From assembly GCA_015680905.1 (NCBI GenBank), contig CM027378.1, forward strand, positions 76,289,501 through 76,353,500: a stretch of DNA of 64,000 nt, read 5' to 3'. Of the stretch, positions 11,011 through 23,475 are shown one piece after another. The first letter of the stretch is position 1. Every line of letters begins with the position of its first letter. The notes below the pieces were generated by a model, which had not been told where the DNA came from, did not search any database, and saw only the letters and a program-made list of their open reading frames with translations. The position numbers and the translations under genes were made by a program. The DNA is from Coptis chinensis (taxonomy: Eukaryota > Streptophyta > Magnoliopsida > Ranunculales > Ranunculaceae).

Positions 11011-11914
11011 GGTCAGAAAAACCAACACTTGCAGAAGAAGCAACCAAAACATAAGCGAAGGTGGACTCCAAAGAAAACAACAAATGTGCAAGGTGGAGCT
11101 GGCTCTGGTGGTGACAATGTGGTTAACCCTATTGAGATGGGAAGCTTACCTATTTTTGTGGTTGATGATCTACAAGTCCATGTAGCTCAGACCATTGTTA
11201 ATAATATTACAGATGCACAACAAATATGTGTAGTTGGTGTTGATACTGAGGCGGCTCCTCTAGATGAAGATATGGCTACTACTGACTGGAGAACTACACC
11301 AGCTAAATCACAACCACTTCTAAGGAGTATTAGGAGGGACAAAGTGGTTTCACCTTGTAATGGTAATACTTTTGAGGTTCTCATAAGCAATACTGACATC
11401 AATGTCAATACTATTATTGGTTACACTGGTGTCAACTCTATTAAAGGCATACAAGGTAATGACATCGATGGCATTAACTTTGACATGGACAAAGGAATGC
11501 ACTTAATGCTCTATAAAGATGTGGATGCAACTCCTCAAGTAAAACTAGTTGCAGCTAGCTCCAGTCAAGGAGAACTTGTCATTGTAGAGCAACCTGTTGA
11601 GGTTTAGTTGTATAGTATAGAGAGAGGAATGTATGAGGGACTTGTAGCTGAACAAGAAGAACTTGAGGATCACCCATCAGATGCATGCTTCTTTGTGGAT
11701 ACCACTGCAAAGGTGGTGAAAGAATAGCAGATAAGACACCTATTCAGACAAGGAAAATTGGAATAGAGACAAAAGGCAAAAAGAATCAGAAAAATTCAGC
11801 TCAAGTCGATGAATGGACTACGTTGAGTAGGCCAAAAAGGGCTACTAGAAATGAATGTAAAGAACCCCCTCCAAGTGTGGTCAAGGGACGTTCACCTGGT
11901 GAAATCAGTCTTAC
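11011..11914 (+). pseudogene. C-terminal part of the ORF1 pseudogene
   Basis: After the TIR element the frame resumes with a Gln/Lys-rich basic segment ('QKNQHLQKKQPKHKRR') and a long, Asp/Asn/Val-rich linker to a stop at 11605-11607. The same frame stays open beyond that stop for about 38 codons. A frame shift then leads to a basic region with 'WTTLSRPKRATRN', a pattern typical of the end of LINE-type ORF1. The outer Athila-like element inserted at 11914/11915, and the sequence resumes at 55493 after the CTTAC duplication. No endonuclease or RT of this LINE is present. Confidence 0.6.
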
Positions 11915-13265
11915 TGATAAAAGAGAAAAAACTCATTTCTATCCTAATAATCATGTGATTTACTGCTAAGAATAAGAAGCTAGTTATTCTACAATGAGAT
12001 CAAAGTTTTACTCTCAAGTATCATGCAATATTATGGAGTAAAGAATTCGTTCCACTCCTAATTGTTTAGACGTAACAGTTTACTAGTTTTAACAGTTCTC
12101 CGTATATCAGTGAGAGTAATGGATTGTAATTTTACTAATAGGATAAAAATAACTAATTACACAGATTTAATGGTCTAGTTTATACTAAGGCAATTTACTA
12201 CGAAGATTTTAGTAGAGAAGAAGAGATTAGGGGGATTTGATTCCACCTAGATAAATTCCTAATATGCTAGTGTAGATTATTGCAACCTTAACCAATAAAG
12301 ATTAAGTATTTTATCCCTAACTATTCATGACATCTCTAACCAACTAATAATTAGCATGAGAGGAAATTTAACCCATTCTCATGGTGAATAAACTAACCCC
12401 TAGATTGAAACTTTTTAATAAGCAATAAATCAAACTAACACATCAAGTCTTCACCAAAGCTTCATCAAACCCCTCTAATGGAAGTTTAGCTAAGATTCAT
12501 TAGACTATCATTAATAGAAGAAGAGTAAGACATAATGAAAAACAATAATAATAGCTTGGTTTTATTAATGGAGGCTAGTTATAACTAATAATTAGGTTAT
12601 ACTAAAGAGAGAAAGAGAGACTAATTTAATTAAGAGAGTTCTAATTAATGGGAATGAATCTAAAAACTAAAAACTATATATATCTAGAGTTATACCTTAG
12701 TTCTCTTTATATACGAGAGGGCTAGGTTTACAATTTCTTGCATGGGCTTTAGAGCTACAGTTTGGGCCATTAAATCAAGCCCAAAACCTAATTACTTAAG
12801 TCCAAAAAAGATTTCTTTGCTAGAAACGATTGAAATAGCCTTTTCATCTACTTTTACTCTTCTGATTGGATCAAGGCCTAGACCATTAGAAAGGTCTTTC
12901 CGATTCGGTCGTTTTGACATATAATAGGCCCAATTCCGAGGTATGAGTCCAAAGATACGGCCTACAGAAATTATGTTAACTTTTATGCTCTATTTTTGCC
13001 CGCGTTGACTTTGACTTTTCAGCTTTGGCTGGGCTTTAAAAAAACTTTTTCTCTTTAAAACTTGGGCTTTAAACATAGAATTTCTTAGCTACCAACCTTT
13101 GCTCTTTTCTCTTGCAATAAGTGACATATTTCTTCATATATTTGACTCCAATACCTAAAATACACAAAAGAACGTAAACAGTACTAACTTTTATTTATTA
13201 TACACATAATTGGTCTAAATGTAATATTATTAAGGGGTTAAAACTACAGTTTTGGGCTCTTATCA
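11915..13265 (-). repeat. 3' LTR of E2
   Basis: It is 1351 bases, with TGATAA at the left edge and TTATCA at the right edge, so both ends read TGATAA inwards. On the right it is followed by the polypurine tract. The left 211 bases match 45335-45545 and the segment from about 12545 matches 54771-55492, which identifies the pieces of the 5' LTR. Confidence 0.85.
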
Positions 13266-13282
13266 AACCACCCCCAAACAGC
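13266..13282 (-). other. Polypurine tract of E2
   Basis: Minus-strand sequence GCTGTTTGGGGGTGGTT sits immediately before the 3' LTR. The same tract sits next to the LTRs at 18053 and 47823. Confidence 0.8.
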
Positions 13283-15159
13283 ATTTTGTTTGTCATCAAG
13301 CAAATATGAGAAATTAAAATAAGTGACCAAAAATGAAGTTTTAACTAATCTCAGTTTGCCGAGTGCGATTGCATTGACCATATGCAATAAGGCCTTAAAC
13401 CACTAGGAATTCCCTAGTGGACGAGTTATAGCCTCGTGAGAGTTTTCCAGAGAAGGTAATCACAAACTTTATCTATACTATAATGACTAAAAAATAAAAA
13501 TTACTGTTTCCTTATTTATTCTCAGATATCTATACATCTCACCAGCAATGAATACAGAATAATTAATTTGAAATCTAAGCTAATATATGCATAATAATCA
13601 ATCATCTACGAATAAACATATATATAATGAACTATGCTATGAAATGCAATAACATGTTTATTTATGAAACTTTAGAATAACGTCCTTAAGTAGGTTCTCA
13701 CATATATGTCAAGACAAAAACACTCTGATTTTTCCACTCAAGTTTCGCTCACTCCAGTACGCAGTGGGCATACTTTACCTTACAAACTCAGTGACGTACA
13801 AGGAAGTCGAAGTCGATCAAACACATCTGCCACTTACTATCACACTAACATATTCCTAATTGCGCTAGAAGTCTTTATTAGGTGTTGCGGGGATTAGGTG
13901 ATGGTTTAAGAATGAAGGAAATGGATATTCAAAAGGATATATCTGAGATAATAAAGTCTTCAAAATATGTAACTAGAGAAATCTTATTCTTACTTTGCTT
14001 CTACACTTTGTTTCTATCCTTAGCCATTTTTTTCTTTTTCTTTTGGCTTTTGACTCATTTGATTCTGTTTTTGGAGTTCTAACTTTTTATTTTATTTTAT
14101 TTATTTATTATTATTATTATTATTATTTTTCTTTGGATTGAAACTTTATTTTCTTTTCTTATTTGAAACAACCAACAAATTTTTGGTTTTCCACAGGTAT
14201 TTCTCTTTTCTTTTCTTCATTTCATCTATATTCTCAGACTCATTCAAAAATGGGTAGACTACTTTTTATTTTTTTTGTTTCTTATAAAAGGGTAAAGGAT
14301 TTGCGGTTTATGAAAAGGCTAAAGAAAGGCTCAAATGAGCGACTAACGGAAAATAATTTCATATAGGTTTGAATTTATGGCTATATCGATCCAAAAATGG
14401 CCTAAATTCTCGCTTAGGATATGATATAGTGATCAAGCAAGTGGACGTGTGATTTCTCTATTCGGAATTTACTTCTCTCTTGTGTCATTACTCAGGTATT
14501 TCACTCATAAGGCTTTTAGGCTATATTCTCACAGGATTTGTAGAATAAGTACTCTAGCCTAGATTTCAGAAACTTACTGCTAATACAAACATAGATGCTC
14601 ATGCAATATATTTATGGAAAGATGCAATTACTATTACCTACATATTAACCTAAGTTTCTAAAAACTATTCTAATTTAAAAGCTAACGTGAAACTTCTAGA
14701 CTAATATCATCATAATGAAAGAAACAATACCAATATTCCTAAGTGCATAGTATAAATACTTATTATTATTTTTATTTATTATTTTTTTACTAGAAAACAA
14801 GTGCATATTATACCCTAATAGGTGCCTTAAATTACACGTGTTTCTACGCCACCCCTAAACAAAAATATGCTTTGCCCTCAAAGTATAGAAATAAGAAGGA
14901 TAGGAAATACCATGGAAACGCGTGAAAATTTTAGAACACCTGAAAAACAAATTAGAACATACTAATATAGATAAAGAAAAACAGACTCAACTCTATATGA
15001 GTTCCACCCGTTATGGGAATAACAAAAATGAAATTGCTTGGGACATAAGCAGACACTAACAAAAAGTAAAACTTACCTCATAACCAGTATTTAAACGTTG
15101 TCCTCCTCTTCTATAAAGAAGTGAGGTTCCTTTGCATCCTGCCAGGCCATGATAATTTG
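13283..15159 (-). other. 3' untranslated region of E2
   Basis: About 1.8 kb between ORFb and the polypurine tract with no coding frame. It is clearly homologous to 18070-20005 in E1 and 47840-49500 in E3, including T-rich and TTA-repeat stretches (about 14095-14127). Its conservation without coding capacity across three subfamilies suggests a structural or packaging role, or simple shared descent. Confidence 0.7.
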
Positions 15160-16005
15160 TCAGGCCTTACGCCATGTATCATCAACCCTTACTAACCTGT
15201 TAAGTGTTACTCTGTCTGATGGGGTGTAAGGGGCAACCCAATGAGGTTGTAGCCTCCATCCCAGCCAAGTCATTGCACGAAAAGAACGTACAATGCAATT
15301 TGTGGGTCGCATAATATCAACCCCAACCCAATCCGTGTAGCGGAATGCGAAATCAGGAAAGAAACATACCATGATGCGGCAAACCAAGACAGGCATAAGA
15401 AGGTACTTATGCTTCAAACTATGGGCTCATGCTAAACTGGACACTAAGGTCTGGGAAATGTCATATAGCATACGTCCCTTAGCTACAACAAGGAAGACGT
15501 CACCAGTGGCATTATTCGCAGAAGAAAACAGCCATTCCCCTAAGATATTCAGCATGATAAAAAACATGATAGTGCCTACATTAAGGGACTGGCTACCAAG
15601 GGCTACATTAAGATGCCCTTGGTCCTCTACACAAAAAATCCCCGCCCCATAAGTCTCATGGAAGTACTCATAGTTATATTGGTATATATTATCAGACATA
15701 TAACCCCATGAATTTCGGGGGGCAGGCATATGCATGCCAACAACAAAGGCTACCAAAAACTTGTTGAAATCCATTGTTATATCATTAATGGTGACAGAGA
15801 ACACTTGTTCCCCATCTGGTCGATAAAAGAACTTACAATGATCATAGAAATAAGCAGTTAGTTTAGGAAAATAAGAGTCATTGGCACTTACCAGTAGATT
15901 CTGCCATCCGAACTGCACAATCCTATCGCGGAACCAGTATCCATATGTGTTAATATCAAGCAATTCATCAAAGGATTGCTCCGGTATGATTTAAGGAGAT
16001 TTCAT
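15160..16005 (-). pseudogene. E2 ORFb, env-position protein of Athila-like element
   Basis: The likely ATG is at 16003-16005 by comparison with E1, with an early TAA at 15991-15993. The main block (15427-15963) runs from 'SFDELL' through 'WFRDRI', 'LTAYFYDH' and 'NVGTIMFFIMLNILGEW'. The frame then shifts and continues at 15160-15417 with 'KHKYLLMPVLVCRI' and a Pro/Trp-rich end. The pattern resembles the putative plant transposon protein found in the third ORF of Athila elements. There is no obvious signal peptide or transmembrane pair, so an envelope function is not supported here. E1 was inserted between ORFa and this gene. Confidence 0.6.
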
Positions 16006-16522
16006 ATCAAAAGTTACAGTACTGGACTCTTTGGAGTGAGTGCAGAAAACCCAAAAAAAAAAGAACTGGTGGTATGTTCAAGTGAGGGCTCGTGCGCGCT
16101 TGGAATAACCTTTGTCAGAGGGCGGGTGCGCTATCTCTAACAGAAGAAAAATTCTGCGATACTGGACACAGAGGGCGGGTACACTCTGTATTAGTGCAAA
16201 TAAGGGGCGTGCACGCTTTGAGTAATCCTTGTGTGATGGAAAATAGGGGTGTTGTGTGAAGTGTAGAGCAACCCACACATTTATATCACACAAGTTTCTT
16301 AATCTAAGTTTCGCAAGTTGCCCAAATTGTTAAGGCAAGATGATGGAAAAAGAAATTTTTTCTAAAACCAAAAATAGAAACAGACGAGATGCAACCTTGG
16401 AAATCAAACCGATAGCTTTTCGGTTGTAATTCAAAATAGCAATCATCCAATTTCAAAACCTTAAGGTTGCATAAACCAAGAGTATCTAATTCTAGCTATT
16501 TCCTATTAGCATGGTGCACATA
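16006..16522 (-). promoter_or_regulatory. GC-motif leader upstream of E2 ORFb
   Basis: Three copies of a GC-rich motif related to GGGCGGGTGCGCT (plus strand) occur at about 16085-16220 in an otherwise AT-rich element. The same motif family is found upstream of gag, ORFa and E1 ORFb. Its role is unknown; it could be an RNA structure or a protein-binding repeat. Confidence 0.4.
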
Positions 16523-18052
16523 TGATAAATAAGGTAAAATGCTAGTTTTACCTACGCATAAGCGATTAAACTCAACGCATGTAAAACTAAACTATTTTAC
16601 GCTTGTGTTATCAAAGTTTTTCTACACTCTCGATACTATTGCACTAAGTGGAGTAGAGAATTCGTTCCACTCCTAATTCTTTAGAATTAACGTTTACTAA
16701 GATTATTAGTCTATCAAAGTTAATGAGAGTAACACAAAAATTATACTATGATTGAAATTATACTAACAAGATATGATAATTAAACTACGGAATGCTAAAT
16801 TGATACTATGATAAGGAATTAGAGGGGATTGATTCCACCTTAACTCAGCTTAATTTACTAACGAAGAATCGTCGTGATCCGAATTGAAATACTTTCGCAT
16901 AACAATTGGGTCTTCCTAATCCCTAGTTGTTCATGGTAATCTCTACCAACTAACAACTAATATGTGAAACAATCAAACCCATTCTCATGGTGAACTAATT
17001 ATTTTCTAGAATGGAATGGATTATTACGTCTATTCTACGCTAATCGAAATCAAGTTTTCATCAAGGATTCTTCAACCCCCTATAATGGAGGTTTTAGCCT
17101 AGAATAATCACACTATCACTTTTCAAACAAGAACACATAAAACAACCCATTATTGGATAAATGATTAACTTATAAATCTAATTTGAACAATAATAATGAT
17201 GATTCCAAATAAATTAAAACAAAATTTAAAACTAAATTATTACTAAGATTATGAATACTAATTATCAATGGAGACAAACTAATTATAAATTTAAGACAAC
17301 TAAATCTAAATAAGAATTGAATCAATAATCTAAATTGAAATGAAGAACTACTACTTATTATAAAACTAAAATCTGATTCTAAGTAATAATCTACTTGTTC
17401 TAACTAATTAATTCAATGTAAAACTACTAGATCTAAAACTTATTTTCTAATGGCTGCCTAAAAAACTAGATGCTTAAGAGTTAAGTCTTGTGTCTTCAAA
17501 TGGAGGAGACAAGATCCACTTTTTCGTGCATGGGCTGAGGATCCATGTTTTGGGCCGGAAAATCGAGCCCAAAACCTAAATTCTTCAGTCCACAGAGGCC
17601 TTTTCAGCTGGATTTGACTTCAATAGACTTTTCGTCCACTTCTGCTACTCTTTTAGGGTCAAGGTTTGAACCATTGGAAAGCTCTTTCCAAGACGGTCGT
17701 TTTGGCATATGGTAGGCCCAATTCCGAGGTTTGAGTCCAAAGATACGGTATTTGGAAGTTTTGCTGACTTTTGTGCGTTGTTTCTGCCCACGTTGACTTT
17801 GACTTTTCAGCTTTGACCGGGCTTTTTAAATACTTTTTCACCTTGAATCTTGGCCTTTAATCACAGAACTCCTTAGCAACCAACCCTTGCTCCTGTATCT
17901 CGCAAAAGTGACACATTTCTACACATAATTGACTCCAATGTCTGAAATACATAAAATCACGTAATCAGCATTAACTCTTATTTATTACTCGTATAATGGG
18001 TCTAAAAATATTATTGTTAAGGGGTTAAAACTACAGTTTTGGGCTCTTATCA
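16523..18052 (-). repeat. 3' LTR of E1
   Basis: It begins TGATAAATAAGG and ends GGGCTCTTATCA, followed by the polypurine tract. It aligns over its whole length with 29659-31189, with only scattered differences by eye. Confidence 0.9.
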
Positions 18053-18068
18053 AACCACCCCCAAACAG
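18053..18068 (-). other. Polypurine tract of E1
   Basis: Minus strand CTGTTTGGGGGTGGTT abuts the 3' LTR, nearly identical to the tracts of E2 and E3. Confidence 0.8.
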
Positions 18069-18894
18069 TATTTTGCTTGTCCTCAAGCAAATATGAAAAA
18101 TTAGCATAAGTGACCAAAAATGGAGTTCTAACTAATCTCGTTTCGCCGAGTGCGATTGTATTGACCATATGCAACAAGGCCTTAAACCACTAGGAATTCC
18201 CTAGTGAAAGAGTTATAGCCTCGTGAGAGTTTTCCAGTGAAGGTACTCACAAACTTTATTTATACTACAACGACTAAAAAATAAAACTATTGTTTCCTTA
18301 TTTATGCTCCCAATTATCTAAATATCTCACTAGCAATGAATACAGAATAATCAAGTCGAAACCTAAACTAATATATGCATAATAATCAATCATCTACGAA
18401 TAAATATATATACAATGAGTAATACTATGAAATGCACTAGCAGGTCCGTTTATGAAAACTCGGAATATCGTCCTTAAGTAGGTCCTCACATAAATGTCAA
18501 GACAAAAATACTCTAATTTTTCGGGTCAAGTTTCGCTACTCCAGTGTGCAGTGGGCACACTTTACCTTACCATCTCAATGACACCCAAGGAAGCCAGAGT
18601 CGATCAAACACATCTGCCACTTACTATCACACTAACATATTCCTAATTGAGCTAAAGGTCTTTATTAGGTGTTGCGGGGATTAGGAGATGGTTTAAGAAG
18701 GAAGGAAATTGATATTCAAAAAGGAAAAGTCTGAAATAATATGGTCTTCATATTACGTAACTAAAGAAACCCTTGTTTTTTTGCTTCTATACTATGTTTC
18801 CATCCTTAGCCTTTTTATTTTGGCTTTTTTACTCTTTTTATTTTTTTTGGAGTTCTAACTCTTTATTTTCTTTTATATATATAAAAAAAAAAAA

Positions 18895-18956
<62 letters not shown>

Positions 18957-19070
18957 TTTTTTTTTTATTCTTTTCTGAAGCAACTAACTAATTTTTGTTT
19001 ACACAGGTTTTTCTCTTCTCTTTTCTTCATTCATCTTATTCTCAGACTTATTCTAAATTGGGTAGGTTGA

Positions 19071-19101
<31 letters not shown>

Positions 19102-20005
19102 AAGGGTAAAGGAATTGTGGTTTATGAAATGCTAAAGAAAGGCTCAGAGGGGTGACTAGCGGAAAATAATTCATAGGTTTGAATTTTTGGCTATTTCGAT
19201 CCAAAGAGAGCCTAAATTCTCGCTTAGGATACGGTATAGTGATCAAGCAAGTGGACGTGTGATTTCTCTATCCGGATTTTACTTTTCCCTTGTGTCATTT
19301 CTCAAATGTTTCACTCATATAAGGCTTTATGCTATATTCTCATAGGATTTATAGAATAAGTACTCTAGCCTAGATTTCAGAAATTTACTGCCAAACAATC
19401 ATAGATACTCATGCAATATATTTATAGAAAAATGCAAAGATTATTATCTACATATTAGCCTAAGTTTCCAAAAACTATTCTAATGCAAAAGCTAACGTGA
19501 GACTTCTAGATTATTAAGAGCATAGAGAAAGAAAACAATACCAATATTCCTAAGTGTATATCATAACTTTTTATTTATATTTTTAAATTTTTGAAAATTT
19601 TGAATTTTTACTAGAAAACAAGTGCATATTGTACATATCTATATCCTAACAGATGCCTTAATTACACGTGTTTCTATGCCACTCCCAAACAAGAAGCATG
19701 TTTTGTCCTAAAAGTATTGAAAGAAAAAGGGTAGAAAAATATCATGGAAACGTGTGAAATTTTGGAGCATCTCCAAAACAAGGTTAAACATACTAATATA
19801 GAAAAAGAAAAGCAGACGCAACTCTATAGGAGTTCCACCCGTTATGTGGTTAACAAGAATTAAATTGCTTGAGACATAAGCAAACACTAACTGAAATAAA
19901 AACTTACCTTAACTCCAGCGTTTAAGCATCATCCTCATCCTCATCCTTTTTATAGGACCAAGGCTCTTTTGCGTCCTGCCATGCTATAATAACTTGCCAA
20001 GCCCT
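18069..20005 (-). other. 3' untranslated region of E1
   Basis: This non-coding stretch is homologous to 13283-15159 and 47840-49500. It carries an (AT)n microsatellite and a 29-base T run (about 19069-19097), both expanded relative to the E2 copy. Confidence 0.7.
18897..18953. repeat. (AT)n microsatellite
   Basis: About 28 uninterrupted AT/TA dinucleotides, bordered by A-rich and T-rich arms that could pair into a hairpin. It lies inside the E1 3' UTR. Confidence 0.9.
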
Positions 20006-20842
20006 TTACCGTGTGTCATCCACCCGTGCTAACCTGTCTAGTGTGACTTGGTCTGATGGGGTGTAAGGAGCAACCAAATGAGGTTGCACCTGCCAACCCG
20101 GCCAAGTCATAACTCGAAAGGAATGAACCACGCAATTGGTGGGTCTCATGACTTCAACCCTTTTCCAATCCATGAACTGGGTACATAATACAGGTAAACA
20201 ACCGCGCATGATGCGGCAAACCAAAATAGGCATAAGAAGATACTTATGCCTCATGCTTTGGGCTCTCTTTAGACTAGCAACTAACACTCTGGGAATGTTA
20301 TATCGGTGACGTCTCTCAGCTAAAGTAAGGAAAACGTCACCAGCGGTACTATTGGCAGAAGTAAACTACCACTCCCCTAAAATATTCATCATGATGAATA
20401 ACATGGTGGCGCCTACATTCAGGGACAGGCTACCAAGGGCTATGTTATATCGCCCTTGGTCCATTACACGAAACACCCCTCCCTTATAATACTCATGGAA
20501 ATATGTATAGTCATAAAGGTAGGCATTATCGGTCATATATCCCCACGTGTGTATAGGATCAGGCAAAGGAAATCCCAAAACTAACGCTACCAAAGACTTA
20601 CTGAATTCCATTGTCGTGTCTTCAATTGCAAGGGAAATTTTTTGTTCTCCATCTTGGTTACAATAGAAAGTAATATTATTGTAGAAAAATGCAGTAAGTT
20701 GAGGTGAATACGAGTCGTCGTCACTTACCAGTAGATGCTGCCATCCTAACTACAAGATCCTGTCGCGGAACCAACCTCCATAAGTCTCGCTTCCCAACAA
20801 GTCTTCGAAAGACTGCTCCGGTATGACTGTAGGAGATGTCAT
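20006..20842 (-). pseudogene. E1 ORFb, env-position protein
   Basis: The ATG at 20840-20842 opens 'MTSPTVIPEQSFEDLLG'. The frame stops near 20750 ('RIL' then stop), resumes at 20611-20366 ('LVALVLGFPLP', 'NVGATMLFIMMNILGEW' then stop) and at 20287-20006 ('RHKYLLMPILVCRI'). Gene order and sequence match E2 ORFb throughout. Stops fall at different places in the two copies, which argues that a functional version existed in the common ancestor. The function is unknown; it is distantly similar to ORFa. Confidence 0.6.
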
Positions 20843-20899
20843 CACAAAACTACTCTCTAGAACATCTGCAAATGATCCTGGAACAACCCACAAAAAATC

Positions 20900-21130
20900 A
20901 AAAAAATTTGTGCCTACAGATGTCAGAGCGCAGGGTGCGCTCAAACTATGCCTTGTATGGGCGCGGGGTGCGCTTTGGCTATGATCGAGTTCTAGGAACT
21001 TAGGCATAGGGTGCGCTCACTTTTTGCCTGGGATGGGCGCAGGGTGCGCTCTGGTCTAAGTTAAGTAACAGGCGGTTCAAAGCGCGAGTCGCGCTCACCG
21101 AAGAAGCGGCGCCGTCGCGCGAAATCTTGA
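20900..21130 (-). promoter_or_regulatory. GC-motif leader upstream of E1 ORFb
   Basis: At least five copies of a motif close to GCGCGGGGTGCGCTC (plus strand) occur at about 20927, 20960, 21006, 21036 and 21080, spaced roughly 30-45 bases apart. This is the clearest array of the motif. A polypurine-like run lies further upstream at 21519-21533. Confidence 0.45.
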
Positions 21131-22088
21131 AGTGAAGAATAAAAAGAGATAAAAATAGGGAGTGAAAGGTGAGAGATGAAAGTGAGATGTGTGGGTTTTG
21201 AGTGTAGAATGGAGGAAGTATATATAGGGTTTTGAGTTTCTAAAACGAATTAACAAGTTGCCAAAAAAATTTAAGGAAATTGCCGGAAACAAAAAAATTT
21301 CCAAAACTTAAAACGGAAACAACCCATATTCAGTATTCTAAAACAAACCAAATATCTTTTAGATTGAATTTAGAATAGTAACTTTCTAACTCATTGAAAT
21401 TTCATTTTACCACAATATCTAATCATGGGCATGCCAATATCGGTAGCATTCCTGACAATTACCGCAAAACTACTTTTAAAATTGTGGATCATATAAAAAT
21501 CATGCTAGAAGAAATAATACCACCCCCAAACAATTTGGGAAGGTGGGATTAACACTAAAATCAACGCATAATTTGAAAAGAACTAAATTAAATTCAAATT
21601 CAAATTCAAATACAATTAACTACCGAATTCAAATTTAACTACTGAATTCAAAAACTTAACATCCGAACTAATAAAACAATAAAAACAACATCAATCAATA
21701 AATTCCCTAAACCACCCGTTACTGTTTGAAGATGGAAAATGAGATGAAGATGGCTCCTGAGCTCCCGATGGGCTCGATCCATCCATCCTTCGACGACGAC
21801 GCTCGTGCCTCACAGACGCCTCCTCAGAAGAAGAACCCTGTGGGGTGGGAAGCGTTCAAGCATTGCTTCTTGAAACTTACGCTATGCTTCCATTTCTGCC
21901 TTCATCTCTTCCCAACGCTCATCCTTGCGCTGGGCACGAGTCTCATAGTTATGATGTATGGTAGTCTGCCGAGTCCGGAGATCTTCACAAATTGTATTAA
22001 GAGAACACATGCCATGATGAAGCACTGACATGCGTTCTGCATCAAAAGTACACCTCTCCAAGGCATCGGCATCAAAACATGTCGTGTC

Positions 22089-22544
22089 CTACTCATCATC
22101 CGACTCAGTCTCTTCCACTACCCTCTCTCCAGGCAACCTCCGAACCTTCTTAATACAGTCTGTATAAGATATGACATTCGTATGCAACTTAATCATAGTA
22201 CGCTCTATTTTTGGAACAACTCTAAACTTCATCATGATCTTAGTGATCAATACAGGGAAAGGTGCAATAGTTTTTCCAACTCCTCTAATCATATCTAATA
22301 TAAAATCGAGGATGCTGAATTTATACCTCTTATTCTGTAATATCCATAGAATGTGCAGACAGTTCAGACCGATGTCGCTGAACTTCTCTTTCCCGATGAT
22401 GTTCTTACTAACCCACTGAGCTATAACCACCTGGTTGGTTCTTAATGACCGTTGTCGGACGCAATGCGAGGCCGCATTGTACTCTCCCTCCAACACAATG
22501 TCTGTCATCAATGCCGGAACTCCAGCATACTGGGATTCATGCAA
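22089..22544 (-). pseudogene. E1 ORFa
   Basis: This part of ORFa corresponds to the central and C-terminal part of E2 ORFa (31809-32621). Shared blocks are 'VLEGEYN', 'HCVRQ', 'AQWVS', 'CLHILW' and 'PVLITKIM', and both end in an acidic tail ('EETESDDE'). The N-terminal third recognisable in E2 is not found upstream of 22544. Gene order on the minus strand is integrase, ORFa, ORFb. The function is unknown; the pattern is that of the plant-transposon protein of the Athila third ORF. Confidence 0.55.
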
Positions 22545-23475
22545 GGTGGCGGTGGTGGTTCAAATATTTTTGAAATGTTTTATGTTTTGCTGGTGCAAAA
22601 GGTTGGAATTGGAGGTGGGGATGTTGTGGAGAAGTTTTGGAGTGGGTTAGAACTTTTAGCGTGGTGTTTTTTTTTTTGGTTTAGGGTTCAAATTCGTTAA
22701 TGGTGGTAGTGAAAACAAAACTCACGACTGTTTTGTTTGGAGGAAGGAGATGCACGTGCGTGTCGCGTGCGTGCGAGATTTGGGCCCAAGTCCAATTCGA
22801 TTTCCGAAAGTTTCCGTTTTTTTCGCGCAACTTCAAACTAAAATTCCCGATTCGTTACTAATCCGATTTTTGCGAATGAGATATGGAAATGATCAAAAGA
22901 GAATTTCCAATCTAATGATCCATAAAACACTCTAGTCTAACTATGGGTGACATATAAGAAGATGGAAAATGCCTCAAAGTGCGTGCGTGATGTAAGTTAT
23001 GCAAACGAATGAAATCTAAATTCATAGATAATGTCAACCCGAATCAAAATACTATTAAACAGCATAAACAACACAATTGGAAAGTTTAGCAATCACGGAC
23101 GGAAAGACCAACACCTCACCCCCAAACAAATTTTAGACAATAGAGTTTAGAAAATTTGTTTTAAACGTGGGTTTTTTAAAGTTAGATTCCCGAGACTTCC
23201 TAGATTACTATTTTTATGATTTTTAATTTTTTTTACTTTTTATGCATGATATTTACTATAAGAAAAACGAAAAGAAATAAAGACATAATTCACACCATAG
23301 AGAAACATGACTCAAAAATTGAGAAAACATGCAAGAGTGAAAAACGTGAATTATTGTAAACGTGGACTTAGGATCCGATACTTACAGCCACACACTCCAT
23401 TGGGAGGGCTCGGTTACCTGAATGGTGCACTTACCAATATATGGACGTAAAATGAAGTACACCAAGCAACAAAGG

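Noticed and set aside
15160-16005. Calling ORFb an envelope glycoprotein
   Set aside because: It occupies the env position, but I see no signal peptide, cleavage site or convincing membrane anchor, so only the position is claimed.
18773-18991. 72-codon plus-strand frame with an Ile-Tyr repeat
   Set aside because: It translates the (AT)n microsatellite and has no coding evidence.
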